Assembly (NCBI RefSeq): GCF_050485565.1
Contig: NZ_JBJHBQ010000012.1
Location: 1-64,000, forward strand
Direction of reading: 5' to 3'
Source: Glycocaulis sp050485565
GTDB taxonomy: Bacteria; Pseudomonadota; Alphaproteobacteria; Caulobacterales; Maricaulaceae
Length of the DNA stretch: 64,000 nt
In this document: positions 1-9,311 of the stretch, piece after piece
Layout: each line of letters starts with the position of its first letter
Numbering within the stretch: position 1 is the first letter of the stretch
Made by a program: the position numbers and the translations under genes
Notes under the pieces: model-generated
The model's database searches: none
Told to the model about the DNA's origin: nothing
What the model saw: the letters and a program-made list of their open reading frames with translations, nothing else

Positions 1-1565
1 GTGCGGATATGCGCGCCGTCCACGTCGGCGTCGGTCATGATGATGACCTTGTGATAGCGCAGCTTGTTGTAGTCGATCTGGTCGCGGCCAATGCCGGTAC
101 CAAGCGCGGTAATCAGCGTGCCGACCTGATCGGATGACAGCATCTTGTCAAAGCGCGCCCGCTCCACATTGAGGATTTTACCCCGCAGCGGCAGCACGGC
201 CTGATTTTCACGGTTGCGGCCCTGCTTGGCCGAGCCACCGGCGGAATCACCCTCGACGATGAAGATTTCAGACTTGGACGGGTCTTTTTCCTGACAATCG
301 GCCAGCTTGCCGGGCAGCGAAGTGATGTCGAGCGCGCTCTTGCGCCGGGTCAGCTCGCGGGCCTTGCGGGCAGCTTCGCGGGCCGCAGCCGCCTCGATGA
401 TTTTCGAGACAATGCCCTTGGCCTCGGCCGGGTGTTCCTCAAACCATTCGGACAGCTGTTCAAACACCGCGCCCTCAACGGCCGGGCGCACTTCGGATGA
501 AACCAGCTTGTCCTTGGTCTGGGACGAGAATTTCGGGTCCGGCACCTTCACCGAGAGCACGCAGGTCAGCCCCTCGCGCGCATCATCGCCGGTAATGGCG
601 ACCTTGGCTTTTGAAGCCAGACCAGAGCTCGCCGCGTAATTATTGATGATGCGGGTCAGCGCGCCGCGAAAACCGGCCAAATGCGTGCCGCCATCTCTCT
701 GGGGGATGTTGTTGGTGAAGCACAGCATGTTCTCGTGATAGCTGTCATTCCACTGCAGCGCGGCCTCCACCGTCACTCCGTCACGATCACCCAGGATGAC
801 GATCGGCTCCGGGAAGATCGGGGATTTGGCGCGATCAAGATGCTTCACGAAGGCGGCCACCCCGCCATCATATTGCAGCACTTCCTCAAAGGCTTCCGCC
901 TCGCGCTCATCGCGCAGGACAATGCGGACGCCCGAATTGAGGAAGGCGAGCTCCCTAAGGCGGTGGTGCAGGCGCGCGCGCTCGAACACGATGTCGGAGA
1001 AGGTCTTGTCTGAGGGCAGGAAGCGCACTTCGGTGCCGGTCAGCGGCTTGCCATTGGGACGCAGCGGCGCCTCGCCAATGACCTTCAGATCTTCGCCATC
1101 CTTCGGCTCGCCATGGATGAAGCGCATATAGTGCGTCTTGCCATCACGCCAGATGGTGAGGTCCAGCCATTCCGACAGCGCGTTCACCACCGACACGCCG
1201 ACGCCGTGCAGGCCGCCTGACACTTTGTAGGAATTCTGGTCGAACTTACCGCCGGCATGCAGCTGGGTCATGATGACCTGCGCCGCCGAGACGCCCTCGC
1301 CCTCATGGATGGCGGTCGGCACGCCGCGCCCGTCATCGGAGACGCTCGCCGAACCGTCCGCATGCAGCGTTACGCGCACCTCTGTGCAGTGGCCCGCCAG
1401 CGCCTCGTCAATGGCGTTATCGACCACCTCATAGACCATGTGATGCAGGCCCGAACCGTCATCGGTATCCCCGATATACATGCCCGGACGTTTGCGTACG
1501 GCATCCAGCCCTTTGAGGACCTTGATGCTGTCCGCGCCATATTCCTGATTCGTGTTCTCGCTCAT
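1..1565 (-). CDS. gyrB: DNA gyrase subunit B (partial, C-terminal part off the window)
   Basis: ATPase subunit of type II topoisomerase gyrase, which introduces negative supercoils. About 521 N-terminal codons are present; the gene runs off the left edge. The start ATG at 1565 opens with MSENTNQEYGADSIKVLKGL, followed by RKRPGMYIG, the GHKL ATPase N-box EVVDNAIDEALAG, the DDGRGVP box and the lid GGLHGVGVSVVNAL. The last visible residues (TDADVDGAHIR) are the TOPRIM DxD motif that binds Mg. Length before this motif agrees with an 800-residue GyrB. It is divergent from the lipoprotein gene at 1632, with 66 bp between. ParE (topoisomerase IV) is the only serious alternative; the motif sequence and spacing favour GyrB. 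Confidence 0.95.
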   Translation of the reverse strand, partial: MSENTNQEYGADSIKVLKGLDAVRKRPGMYIGDTDDGSGLHHMVYEVVDNAIDEALAGHCTEVRVTLHADGSASVSDDGRGVPTAIHEGEGVSAAQVIMTQLHAGGKFDQNSYKVSGGLHGVGVSVVNALSEWLDLTIWRDGKTHYMRFIHGEPKDGEDLKVIGEAPLRPNGKPLTGTEVRFLPSDKTFSDIVFERARLHHRLRELAFLNSGVRIVLRDEREAEAFEEVLQYDGGVAAFVKHLDRAKSPIFPEPIVILGDRDGVTVEAALQWNDSYHENMLCFTNNIPQRDGGTHLAGFRGALTRIINNYAASSGLASKAKVAITGDDAREGLTCVLSVKVPDPKFSSQTKDKLVSSEVRPAVEGAVFEQLSEWFEEHPAEAKGIVSKIIEAAAAREAARKARELTRRKSALDITSLPGKLADCQEKDPSKSEIFIVEGDSAGGSAKQGRNRENQAVLPLRGKILNVERARFDKMLSSDQVGTLITALGTGIGRDQIDYNKLRYHKVIIMTDADVDGAHIR

Positions 1566-1600
1566 GGGTTTTTTCTAGCCCATAGGCGCCCCATCCGCCA

Positions 1601-1616
1601 TGTTTCACATGACAAA
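1601..1616. promoter_or_regulatory. Degenerate parS-like sequence
   Basis: TGTTTCACATGACAAA matches 13 of 16 positions of the parS consensus TGTTTCACGTGAAACA, with the left half-site TGTTTCAC perfect. It lies between gyrB and the lipoprotein gene. It is not a full palindrome, so ParB binding is only a possibility. Confidence 0.2.
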
Positions 1617-1631
1617 AGAGGGGGGTGGGCA

Positions 1632-2156
1632 ATGACGCTGAAACACCTTGCGGCACTGACGGCATGTCTGGCGGCGGCGGCGTGCGGCAACTCCGCGCCC
1701 GCCGGTAGCGACGGCAGTGCATCTGCCCTCGACCCGCTAGCAGCATGCGAACCTTGGTTTGGAGTTGATGGCGGCTCGTTTGAAGACGGCATGCGGGGCA
1801 ATGTGGCGGCAATCGATTGCTGGATCGCCAACGCCGAGAGGCGGCGTGCTGAAGGCTCCGTGGAGCCGGACCTGATCGATTTCGGCCGCTTGCGCGACGG
1901 GTATATGCGCTCCCACTGGTCGGGGGAGATATATCCTCCCGCGCTGGAGGCCGCGGCCCGTATGCCACGTATCGAGGTGGCCAGTCAGGTGGCCCTGCAC
2001 CGCTGGTCCATCCGCTTCTTCTACAACCCGGACGAACCGCCGCTGACCGGCGAGCCGTGCTGGGAGCTGGACGAAACCCAGATTGCCTTCGTGCGCGCCG
2101 CCATCCCAGATGAGGAGAGTGCCCCCTGCCTTGAGGGCTGGGGAATCGCGGAGTGA
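1632..2156 (+). CDS. Small lipoprotein of unknown function
   Basis: 174 residues. I chose the ATG at 1632 because a purine-rich ribosome site (GAGGGGGG) precedes it and because the protein then begins with a clean lipoprotein signal: MTLKHLAALTACLAAAACGN, with the lipobox cysteine at about residue 19. The mature part is acidic and has four further cysteines (CEPWF, DCWIAN, EPCWEL, APCLEG), compatible with periplasmic disulfides. No domain was recognised. It stands alone, divergent from gyrB and upstream of polA on the same strand. Confidence 0.6.
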   Translation: MTLKHLAALTACLAAAACGNSAPAGSDGSASALDPLAACEPWFGVDGGSFEDGMRGNVAAIDCWIANAERRRAEGSVEPDLIDFGRLRDGYMRSHWSGEIYPPALEAAARMPRIEVASQVALHRWSIRFFYNPDEPPLTGEPCWELDETQIAFVRAAIPDEESAPCLEGWGIAE

Positions 2157-2243
2157 CCTGACCCCGCCTGATTGCCCCGATCTCGAAGCGGGCCTAGTTT
2201 GCGCCCTCGATACTCCCTCGCTCGCTTCCCAAGGACGCTACCC

Positions 2244-5018
2244 ATGGCCACGACACGCCCCGTCACGAAGGATTCCCATGTCTATCTGGTGGACGGGTCG
2301 GGCTATATCTTCCGCGCCTATCACGCCCTGCCGCCGCTGACGCGCTCTGACGGCACGCCGGTCGGCGCGGTGCAGGGTTTCTGCAACATGCTGTGGAAGC
2401 TCCTGGAGGATCTGAAGGGCGAGGACCAGCCGACGCATCTGGCCGTGATTTTCGATCATTCGGCCAAGACCTTCCGCAACGAGATCTATCCCGAATACAA
2501 GGCCCACCGGCCCGAACCGCCCGAAGATTTGCGGCCCCAGTTCGCCATCATCCGCGATGCCACCAAGGCGTTTGACCTGCCCTGTATCGAGATGGACGGG
2601 TTTGAGGCCGATGACCTGATTGCCACCTATGCCCGCCAGGCCGCCGAGAAGGGCGCGCGCGTCACCATCGCCTCCTCCGACAAGGATCTGATGCAGCTGG
2701 TCAACGGGCAGGTGACGCTGCTGGACCCGATGAAGGTGCGCCGGATTGGCGATGCGGAGGTACGCGAGAAGTTCGGCGTTGGCCCGGAGCGCGTCATCGA
2801 CGTGCAGGCGCTGGCAGGTGACAGCGTGGACAATGTGCCGGGCGTGCCGGGCATTGGCATCAAGACGGCCGCCGAACTCATCAACACCTATGGCGATCTT
2901 GAAACCCTGCTGGCGCGGGCGGAAGAGATCAAGCAGCCCGCGCGGCGCACCAAGCTGATCGAGAATGCAGAGAATGCGCGCATTTCCAAGCTGCTGGTGA
3001 CGCTGAAAGACGATATCGAAACCCCTGATCCGCTGGAGGATTTCGGCGCGGCGGACCCGGACGGCGAAAAGCTGATCGCGTTTTTGCGCTCCATGGAGTT
3101 CCGCACCATCACGCGGCGCGTCGAGGAGGCGCTGGGGGCCGGGCCTGCCGACGAGACAGGCGATGCGACCGCGCCGATTGACCGTTCCGGCTATGCCTGC
3201 GTGCAGACGGTGGACGCCCTTCAAAGCTGGATCGCGAAAGCAAAGCGCATGCGCGTCATCGCGGTCGATACCGAGACCGATGCGCTGTCGGCGACGGCGG
3301 CCGGGCTTGTCGGTATTTCCATCGCGGTAAAGCCCGGCGAAGCCTGCTATATCCCGCTGGGCCACTTAGGCGGCGACCTCGCCGATGGCGGGGGAAGACC
3401 TGAGCAGATCGAGATGGCCGAGGCTATCGGGCTTTTAAAACCGCTGCTGGAAGACCCCGCCGTCCTGAAAGCCGGCCAGAATATCAAATATGATCTGGCG
3501 GTGCTGGCCCGCCAGGGCATCAACATGGCCCCGATCGATGACACCATGCTGATCTCCTATGTGCAGGAGGCGGGCCTGCACGGGCATGGCATGGACGAGC
3601 TCTCCGAACTGCACCTCGGCCACAAGCCGGTCGCCTTCAAGGAAGTGGCGGGCACCGGGAAAAACCAGAAGCATTTTGGCGAGATCGACCTTAAACGCGC
3701 GACCGAATACGCCGCCGAGGACGCCGACATCACGCTGCGCCTCTACGAGCTTTTAAAGCCCGGCCTTGCGGGCAAGGGGCTTGCCACCGTCTACGAGACG
3801 CTGGAGCGGCCCATGCCCGCCGTGCTGGCGCGCATGGAGCTCAATGGCATCAAGGTCGATGTCGCCCAGCTCTCCCGCCTGTCTTCGGAGTTTGCCCAGC
3901 GCATGGCTGAGGCCGAGGAGGAAGCGTTCGAGGCCGCAGGCACGCGCTTCAATCTTGGCAGCCCCAAACAGATCGGCGATATCATCTTTGGTGATATGGG
4001 CCTGCCGGGCGGCAAGAAGACCAAGACCGGCGCCTGGTCCACCGATGCGAGCGTGCTGGAGGAACTCGCCAATGAGGGCCATGCCCTGCCGCGCGCGCTG
4101 CTGACCTGGCGGCAGTTTGCCAAGCTGAAATCCACCTATTCGGACGCCCTAAAAGCCGCGATCAATCCGGATACGGGGCGCGTGCATACCAGCTTCTCGC
4201 TCGCCGCGACGACGACGGGGCGGCTCTCCAGCTCCGACCCCAATCTGCAGAACATCCCGATCCGCACCGAGGAAGGCCGCCTGATCCGCGAAGCCTTCGT
4301 GGCGGAAAAGGGGCATGTGCTGGTGGCGGCGGACTATTCCCAGATCGAATTGAGGCTGCTGGCTCATATTGCCGGCGTCGATGCCCTGAAAGACGCGTTT
4401 AAAGCCGGCCATGACATTCACGCCATGACGGCGTCTGAAATGTTCGGCGTGCCGCTGGACCAGATGGACGGCGCGACGCGGCGCAAGGCGAAGGCCATCA
4501 ATTTTGGCATTATTTACGGGATTTCCGCCTTTGGCCTGGCCAATAATCTGGGGATCAAGCGCGATGAGGCGAAAGCCTATATCGAAAGCTATTTTGAAAA
4601 ATTCCCCGGCATCGCCAGCTATATGGACGCGATGAAGGAGACCGCGCGCGAGCAGGGCTATATCGAGACCGTGTTCGGCCGGCGCTGCCACTTCCCCGGC
4701 ATTCGCGACAAGAACCCGGCCATGCGCCAGTTCGCCGAGCGTCAGGCCATCAACGCACCCATTCAGGGCTCAGCCGCCGACATCATCCGGCGCGCCATGG
4801 CGCGCATGGACGCGGCAATTGAAGAGGCGGGCCTGAAAGCGCGCATGCTCTTGCAGGTGCATGACGAGCTGGTCTTTGAATGCCCTGAAGGCGAGGCCGA
4901 TGCGCTGATCCCGCTGGTGCAGGAGGTGATGGGCAAGGCGGCCCTGCCTGCGGTCGATCTGTCCGTCCCGCTGGTGGTGGAGGCCAAGGCCGCCCTCACC
5001 TGGGGGCAGGCGCACTAG
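2244..5018 (+). CDS. polA: DNA polymerase I
   Basis: 924 residues from the ATG at 2244, which has AAGGA eight bases upstream; an in-frame TTG at 2172 would add a non-homologous arginine-rich leader. It fills gaps and removes RNA primers in replication and repair. Order of domains: N-terminal 5'-3' exonuclease (YLVDGSGYIFRAYHAL, GFEADDLIATYA, SSDKDLMQLV, GDSVDNVPGVPGIG), 3'-5' proofreading domain with intact DxE (VIAVDTETDAL, about residue 336) and the family A polymerase domain. Motif A DYSQIELR is at about 697, motif B has RRKAKAINFGIIYG, and motif C QVHDELVFE is at about 874. All three activities look intact. It converges with dapB, with two bases between stop codons. Confidence 0.97.
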   Translation: MATTRPVTKDSHVYLVDGSGYIFRAYHALPPLTRSDGTPVGAVQGFCNMLWKLLEDLKGEDQPTHLAVIFDHSAKTFRNEIYPEYKAHRPEPPEDLRPQFAIIRDATKAFDLPCIEMDGFEADDLIATYARQAAEKGARVTIASSDKDLMQLVNGQVTLLDPMKVRRIGDAEVREKFGVGPERVIDVQALAGDSVDNVPGVPGIGIKTAAELINTYGDLETLLARAEEIKQPARRTKLIENAENARISKLLVTLKDDIETPDPLEDFGAADPDGEKLIAFLRSMEFRTITRRVEEALGAGPADETGDATAPIDRSGYACVQTVDALQSWIAKAKRMRVIAVDTETDALSATAAGLVGISIAVKPGEACYIPLGHLGGDLADGGGRPEQIEMAEAIGLLKPLLEDPAVLKAGQNIKYDLAVLARQGINMAPIDDTMLISYVQEAGLHGHGMDELSELHLGHKPVAFKEVAGTGKNQKHFGEIDLKRATEYAAEDADITLRLYELLKPGLAGKGLATVYETLERPMPAVLARMELNGIKVDVAQLSRLSSEFAQRMAEAEEEAFEAAGTRFNLGSPKQIGDIIFGDMGLPGGKKTKTGAWSTDASVLEELANEGHALPRALLTWRQFAKLKSTYSDALKAAINPDTGRVHTSFSLAATTTGRLSSSDPNLQNIPIRTEEGRLIREAFVAEKGHVLVAADYSQIELRLLAHIAGVDALKDAFKAGHDIHAMTASEMFGVPLDQMDGATRRKAKAINFGIIYGISAFGLANNLGIKRDEAKAYIESYFEKFPGIASYMDAMKETAREQGYIETVFGRRCHFPGIRDKNPAMRQFAERQAINAPIQGSAADIIRRAMARMDAAIEEAGLKARMLLQVHDELVFECPEGEADALIPLVQEVMGKAALPAVDLSVPLVVEAKAALTWGQAH

Positions 5019-5020
5019 GG

Positions 5021-5851
5021 TCACTTCAACCCCAGCACATCCTCAATGCCGTAAAGGCCCGGTGCCTGCCCGGTCAGCCATTTGCCCGCTTCCAGCGCGC
5101 CGCGCGCAAAGATGAAGCGGTCATTGGCGCGGTGGCGGATTTCCAGCTCCTCGAACGCGCCGAGAAACAGGGCGGAATGCTCGCCAATTGCGCCGCCGCC
5201 GCGAATGGCAGAAAACCCTATCGCGCCTACGGGGCGGGCATTACCCTGACGCGGCCGGTCGAAAATGGCCTGGGTTTCGAAATCGAGCCCGCGCGCCTCT
5301 GCGGCCGCCTCGCCAATGGCCAATGCCGTGCCGGAGGGCGCATCGGCCTTGCGGCGATGATGGGTCTCGACGATTTCCAGGTCAAACTGCTCGGACGGCA
5401 ATAGCCGTGCGGCCTCCCCGGCGAGCCAGCGCATGACCGCAGCGCCCAGCGAGAAATTGCGCGCATAGAGCACCGGCACTGATTGCGAGGCGGCGTTGAG
5501 CATCGCCATCTCGTCCTGGCCAAGCCCGGTAACGCCGCACACGAAAGGCGGTCCGCCGCGCTCTGTGATTTGCCGGGCAAAGGCGGCCGAGGCCTGCGGT
5601 CCGGAGACATCAATCACCAGATCGGCCGCGTCCGCCGCATCGCGCATGGAGACGCTGGTTTCGATGCCGGTCAGGGCGGTGTCTGCCAGCTCGCCCAGAT
5701 CGGCGCCCAGCATCACCGAATCGTGGCGGACAACGCCCGCCACGAGCTCCATATCGGGCCGGCGCGTGATCTCGGCCATGATGAGACGGCCAAGCCGCCC
5801 CGAAGCGCCCAGAACCGCAATCTTGAGAATTTTGCCCGGTGGCGTGCTCAC
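5021..5851 (-). CDS. dapB: 4-hydroxy-tetrahydrodipicolinate reductase
   Basis: Second dedicated step of the diaminopimelate/lysine pathway: NAD(P)H reduction of hydroxytetrahydrodipicolinate, feeding peptidoglycan. 276 residues from a GTG at 5851, preceded by GGGAG; a TTG seven codons upstream is possible but less well placed. The N-terminal Rossmann motif is VLGASGRLGRLI and the catalytic/substrate motif is ETHHRRKADAPSGTAL. The gene follows dnaJ on the minus strand at a 74-bp distance and may be read with the dnaK-dnaJ transcript or from its own promoter. It converges with polA. Confidence 0.93.
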   Translation of the reverse strand: MSTPPGKILKIAVLGASGRLGRLIMAEITRRPDMELVAGVVRHDSVMLGADLGELADTALTGIETSVSMRDAADAADLVIDVSGPQASAAFARQITERGGPPFVCGVTGLGQDEMAMLNAASQSVPVLYARNFSLGAAVMRWLAGEAARLLPSEQFDLEIVETHHRRKADAPSGTALAIGEAAAEARGLDFETQAIFDRPRQGNARPVGAIGFSAIRGGGAIGEHSALFLGAFEELEIRHRANDRFIFARGALEAGKWLTGQAPGLYGIEDVLGLK

Positions 5852-5925
5852 TGCTTTCACTCCCGCCCGCAATCATACCTGATATTGCAGACCCATTCGG
5901 TTAGCAGGGCGTGAATGACGGTGAA

Positions 5926-7101
5926 TCAGGCACTGGGGCGCGCTTCATCATCGCCGCGCACATCATCCCAGAAGCGCTTGACCTTCTTGAAGAAACCGTC
6001 GCTGTCGGGATTGCAGCCATCGCCGGACAGCTCGCAGAATTCGCGCAAGAGCTCTTTCTGGCGCTCGCACAGCTTTTGCGGGGTCTCGACAAACAGCTCG
6101 ACAAACATGTCGCCGCGTGCACCGCCGCCTTTGAGGCGCGCCATGCCCTTGCCCTTCAGGCGCATGCGCCGCCCGGTCTGGGAGCCTGCAGGGATGTGCA
6201 TTTCGGCGCGCCCGCCTTCGATGGTGGGGGCCAGAATCTCGCCGCCCAGCGCCGCGGTGACCATGGGTACGGTCGCCCGGCAATAGAGATTGGGTCCGTC
6301 GCGCTCGAAAATGTCGTGCGGCCTGACGGAGATGAAAATATAGAGATCGCCCGGAGGGCCGCCGCGCCCGCCCGCCTCGCCTTCACCGGCAAGGCGGATA
6401 CGCATGCCGTCCTCGACGCCCGGCGGCACCTGCACCTGCAGCTCCCGGTTCTTGCGCACCCGGCCCACGCCGTCGCATTCCCGGCAGGGCGTTTCGACAT
6501 ACTGGCCACGCCCGCCACAGGTCGGGCAGGTCTGCTCCATGGTGAAGAAGCCTTGTGTGCGGCGGATGCGCCCTGCCCCGTTACAGGTTTCGCAGGTGAT
6601 GATCTTGGAGCCGGGTTCGGCGCCCGATCCCTCGCAATGGCCGCAGGAGACGGTGGTGGGGACGCGTATCTTGGCATCCTTGCCGTTGAACGCCTCTTCC
6701 AGCGTGATTTCCATGTCATAGCGCAGATCAGAGCCGCGCGCCGGGCCGGAACGCCGGCGTCCGCCGCCACGCCCGGCAAAGGCATCGCCAAAGACCTGCT
6801 CGAAAATATCGGCAAAATCGGCTGCGCCGCCAAATCCGCCCGGCCCGAACGGACCGCCTGCGCCAGCCCCGCCATTCTGGAAGGCGGCGTGGCCCATCCG
6901 GTCATAGGCGGCGCGCTTGTCGGCGTCCGACAGGATGGCGTAAGCCTCGCCCACTTCCTTGAACTTGGCTTCGGCTTCCGCATCACCCGGATTGCGGTCG
7001 GGGTGAAACTGCATGGCCAGCTTGCGGTAGGCGCTCTTTATCGCGCCCGCATCGGCGGTGCGTTCAACACCCAGGATTTCGTAATAGTCTCGCTTGGCCA
7101 T
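5926..7101 (-). CDS. dnaJ: Chaperone DnaJ (Hsp40)
   Basis: 391 residues from the ATG at 7101 (MAKRDYYEILGVERTAD); an upstream extension is not J-domain-like. Co-chaperone that stimulates DnaK ATP hydrolysis. The J-domain carries the HPD motif (QFHPDRNPGD), followed by a Gly/Phe-rich segment (residues about 75-120). Next come four CxxCxGxG zinc motifs in order: CGHCEGSG, CETCNGAG, CPTCGGRG and CRECDGVG. The C-terminal substrate-binding region is complete. It follows dnaK on the minus strand, separated by a hairpin at 7139-7169 that could lower its expression relative to dnaK. Confidence 0.97.
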   Translation of the reverse strand: MAKRDYYEILGVERTADAGAIKSAYRKLAMQFHPDRNPGDAEAEAKFKEVGEAYAILSDADKRAAYDRMGHAAFQNGGAGAGGPFGPGGFGGAADFADIFEQVFGDAFAGRGGGRRRSGPARGSDLRYDMEITLEEAFNGKDAKIRVPTTVSCGHCEGSGAEPGSKIITCETCNGAGRIRRTQGFFTMEQTCPTCGGRGQYVETPCRECDGVGRVRKNRELQVQVPPGVEDGMRIRLAGEGEAGGRGGPPGDLYIFISVRPHDIFERDGPNLYCRATVPMVTAALGGEILAPTIEGGRAEMHIPAGSQTGRRMRLKGKGMARLKGGGARGDMFVELFVETPQKLCERQKELLREFCELSGDGCNPDSDGFFKKVKRFWDDVRGDDEARPSA

Positions 7102-7135
7102 GGTCCGCCGGTCTGAATGCTTGCTGGTATCAGGC

Positions 7136-7172
7136 AAAAGCCCCGGCCCACCTTCAGGGAGCCGGGGCTGTC
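7136..7172 (-). terminator. Hairpin with short T run between dnaK and dnaJ (attenuator-like)
   Basis: On the minus strand AGCCCCGGC (7169-7161) pairs with GCCGGGGCT (7147-7139), a 9-bp GC-rich stem, followed by a short T tract (TTTGCC). It sits in the 89-bp dnaK-dnaJ gap and looks like a leaky Rho-independent terminator. Confidence 0.6.
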
Positions 7173-7190
7173 AGCATCTACACGCCGTTA

Positions 7191-9110
7191 TCAGGCGCTC
7201 TTCTTCTTGTCGTCGCCGTCCACTTCGGTGAACTCGGCATCGACCACATCATCCCCGTCCGGGGTGTTGTCGTCCGAACCGCCATCATCACCGCCAGCGG
7301 ATTGCTGCTGGGCGTACATCGCCTCACCCAGCTTCATGGCCGCCTGCAGGACAGCTTGCGTCTTCTGCTGGATGGCTTCGACATCCTCGCCATCCTTGAC
7401 CTCTTTCAACTCGGAAATGGCGGTCTCGATGGAGGATTTGTCTTCCGCCGAGACCTTGTCGCCAAACTCTTCGAGCTGCTTTTCGGTCTGGTGGACCAGC
7501 GCCTCGGCATTATTGCGGGCCTCGACCAGCGCGCGGCGCTTCTTGTCGGCCTCGGCATTGGCCTCGGCGTCCTTCACCATCTTTTCGATGTCAGCGTCGG
7601 ACAGGCCGCCAGACGCCTGGATACGGATCGCCTGCTCCTTGCCGGTCGCCTGATCCTTCGCGGAGACATTCACAATGCCATTGGCATCGATATCGAACGT
7701 CACCTCGATCTGCGGCATGCCGCGCGGGGCGGGCGGGATACCGACCAGATCAAACTGGCCGAGCAGCTTGTTGTCAGCGGCCATTTCCCGCTCACCCTGG
7801 AAGCAGCGGATCGTCACCGCCGTCTGATTGTCATCAGCGGTGGAGAAGGTCTGGCTCTTCTTGGTCGGGATGGTGGTGTTGCGGTCGATCAGGCGGGTGA
7901 ACACGCCGCCCAGCGTCTCGATACCCAGCGAAAGCGGGGTCACGTCGAGCAGCAGCACGTCTTTCACATCGCCCTGCAGCACGCCGGCCTGAATGGCCGC
8001 GCCCATGGCAACGACTTCATCGGGGTTCACGCCGCGATGGGGTTCCTTGCCGAAGAAGGTTTTCACCGCCTCCTGCACCTTGGGCATACGGGTCATGCCG
8101 CCGACCAGAACGATCTCGTCGATCTGACCGGTGGAGAGGCCCGAATCCTTCAGCGCCGCCTTGCACGGCTCGATCGTGCGCTTGATGAGGTCTTCAACCA
8201 GCGCTTCCAGCTTGGCGCGGGAAAGTTTCAGATTGAGGTGTTTCGGGCCGGAGGCGTCCGCCGTGATGAAGGGGAGGTTGACCTCATAGGCAGAGGCGCT
8301 GGAGAGCTCCTTCTTGGCCTTTTCAGCCTCTTCCTTCAGGCGCTGGAGGGCCAGCTTGTCCTTGCGAAGGTCGATGCCGTTTTCCTTTTTGAACTCGTCG
8401 GCAAGGTAATCGACAATGCGCATGTCGAAATCTTCACCGCCCAGGAAAGTGTCGCCATTGGTGGCCTTCACCTCGAACACGCCGTCACCGATCTCCAGGA
8501 TGGAGATGTCGAACGTGCCGCCGCCAAGGTCGTAAACGGCAATGGTTTTGGACTCGCCCGATTTGTCGAGGCCATAGGCGAGCGCGGCTGCGGTCGGCTC
8601 ATTGATGATGCGCAGCACTTCAAGCCCGGCGATCTTGCCGGCGTCCTTGGTGGCCTGACGCTGGGCGTCATTGAAGTAGGCGGGAACCGTGATGACGGCC
8701 TTTTCCACCTTCTCGCCGAGATAGCTTTCAGCCGTCTCTTTCATTTTCTGCAGGATGAAGGCGGATATCTCGGCCGGCGCGTATTTCTTGTCGCGCCCTT
8801 CCACCCAAGCATCGCCATTATCACCGGGGACGATTCTGTAGGGCACCATGTCGGCGTCCTTCTTGACCGTCGGGTCGTTCATATTGCGGCCAATAAGGCG
8901 CTTGATGGCGAAGAAGGTCTGCTCGGGATTGGTCACGGCCTGACGGCGCGCGGGCTGACCGATCAGGCGCTCGCCATCTTCGGTGAACGCCACGACAGAC
9001 GGCGTGGTGCGCGCGCCTTCGGTGTTCTCGATGACGCGGGCCTGCCCGCCTTCCATGACCGCCACACACGAATTGGTGGTGCCAAGGTCGATGCCGATAA
9101 CTTTGCTCAT
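7191..9110 (-). CDS. dnaK: Chaperone DnaK (Hsp70)
   Basis: 639 residues, usual length. ATP-driven chaperone working with DnaJ and GrpE. The nucleotide-binding domain has the phosphate-1 motif GIDLGTTNSCVAVMEGG, the phosphate-2 motif DLGGGTFDISILEIGDG and the adenosine motif VLVGGMTRMPKVQ. The linker VLLLDVTPLSLGIE leads to the substrate-binding domain, and the C-terminus is acidic (VDAEFTEV), typical of proteobacterial DnaK. A GGAGAG ribosome site precedes the ATG. No clear heat-shock sigma factor promoter was found by eye in the 200 bp upstream. Confidence 0.98.
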   Translation of the reverse strand: MSKVIGIDLGTTNSCVAVMEGGQARVIENTEGARTTPSVVAFTEDGERLIGQPARRQAVTNPEQTFFAIKRLIGRNMNDPTVKKDADMVPYRIVPGDNGDAWVEGRDKKYAPAEISAFILQKMKETAESYLGEKVEKAVITVPAYFNDAQRQATKDAGKIAGLEVLRIINEPTAAALAYGLDKSGESKTIAVYDLGGGTFDISILEIGDGVFEVKATNGDTFLGGEDFDMRIVDYLADEFKKENGIDLRKDKLALQRLKEEAEKAKKELSSASAYEVNLPFITADASGPKHLNLKLSRAKLEALVEDLIKRTIEPCKAALKDSGLSTGQIDEIVLVGGMTRMPKVQEAVKTFFGKEPHRGVNPDEVVAMGAAIQAGVLQGDVKDVLLLDVTPLSLGIETLGGVFTRLIDRNTTIPTKKSQTFSTADDNQTAVTIRCFQGEREMAADNKLLGQFDLVGIPPAPRGMPQIEVTFDIDANGIVNVSAKDQATGKEQAIRIQASGGLSDADIEKMVKDAEANAEADKKRRALVEARNNAEALVHQTEKQLEEFGDKVSAEDKSSIETAISELKEVKDGEDVEAIQQKTQAVLQAAMKLGEAMYAQQQSAGGDDGGSDDNTPDGDDVVDAEFTEVDGDDKKKSA

Positions 9111-9254
9111 AGTCTCATTCTCTCCACTTTGTGGCAGGGCGGGGTGCGCGGTCCGTAAACCTTAAAAAGCGTTTGCGGCGGCTCGCCGGTCATCCGCCCC
9201 CCGTGCAGGTTGGTGTTTCTGGTCTTGCTTTAACCCTTCGAGGCGGTCAGGAAA

Positions 9255-9283
9255 AAACCCCTCTTGATACGGGGCGATTTAGG
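9255..9283 (-). terminator. Weak terminator-like hairpin upstream of dnaK
   Basis: On the minus strand CCCC and GGGG flank a 9-base loop and are followed by six T residues. This is placed to end transcription of the small membrane-protein gene at 9312-9659 before dnaK. The stem is short, so confidence is low. Confidence 0.3.
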
Positions 9284-9311
9284 GAGGCGGGAGCGAAGCC
9301 GCAAGGGTGTG

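Noticed and set aside
2238..3365. 375-codon open frame on the minus strand
   Set aside because: Antisense to polA, with no motif.
7302..9158. Long open frame of 618 codons on the plus strand
   Set aside because: It is antisense to dnaK and results from GC-rich codon use; dnaK on the minus strand has full motifs.
9111..9311. Heat-shock (RpoH) promoter or CIRCE upstream of dnaK
   Set aside because: Neither a CTTGAA...CCCCAT-like pair nor the CIRCE inverted repeat was found by eye; no call made.
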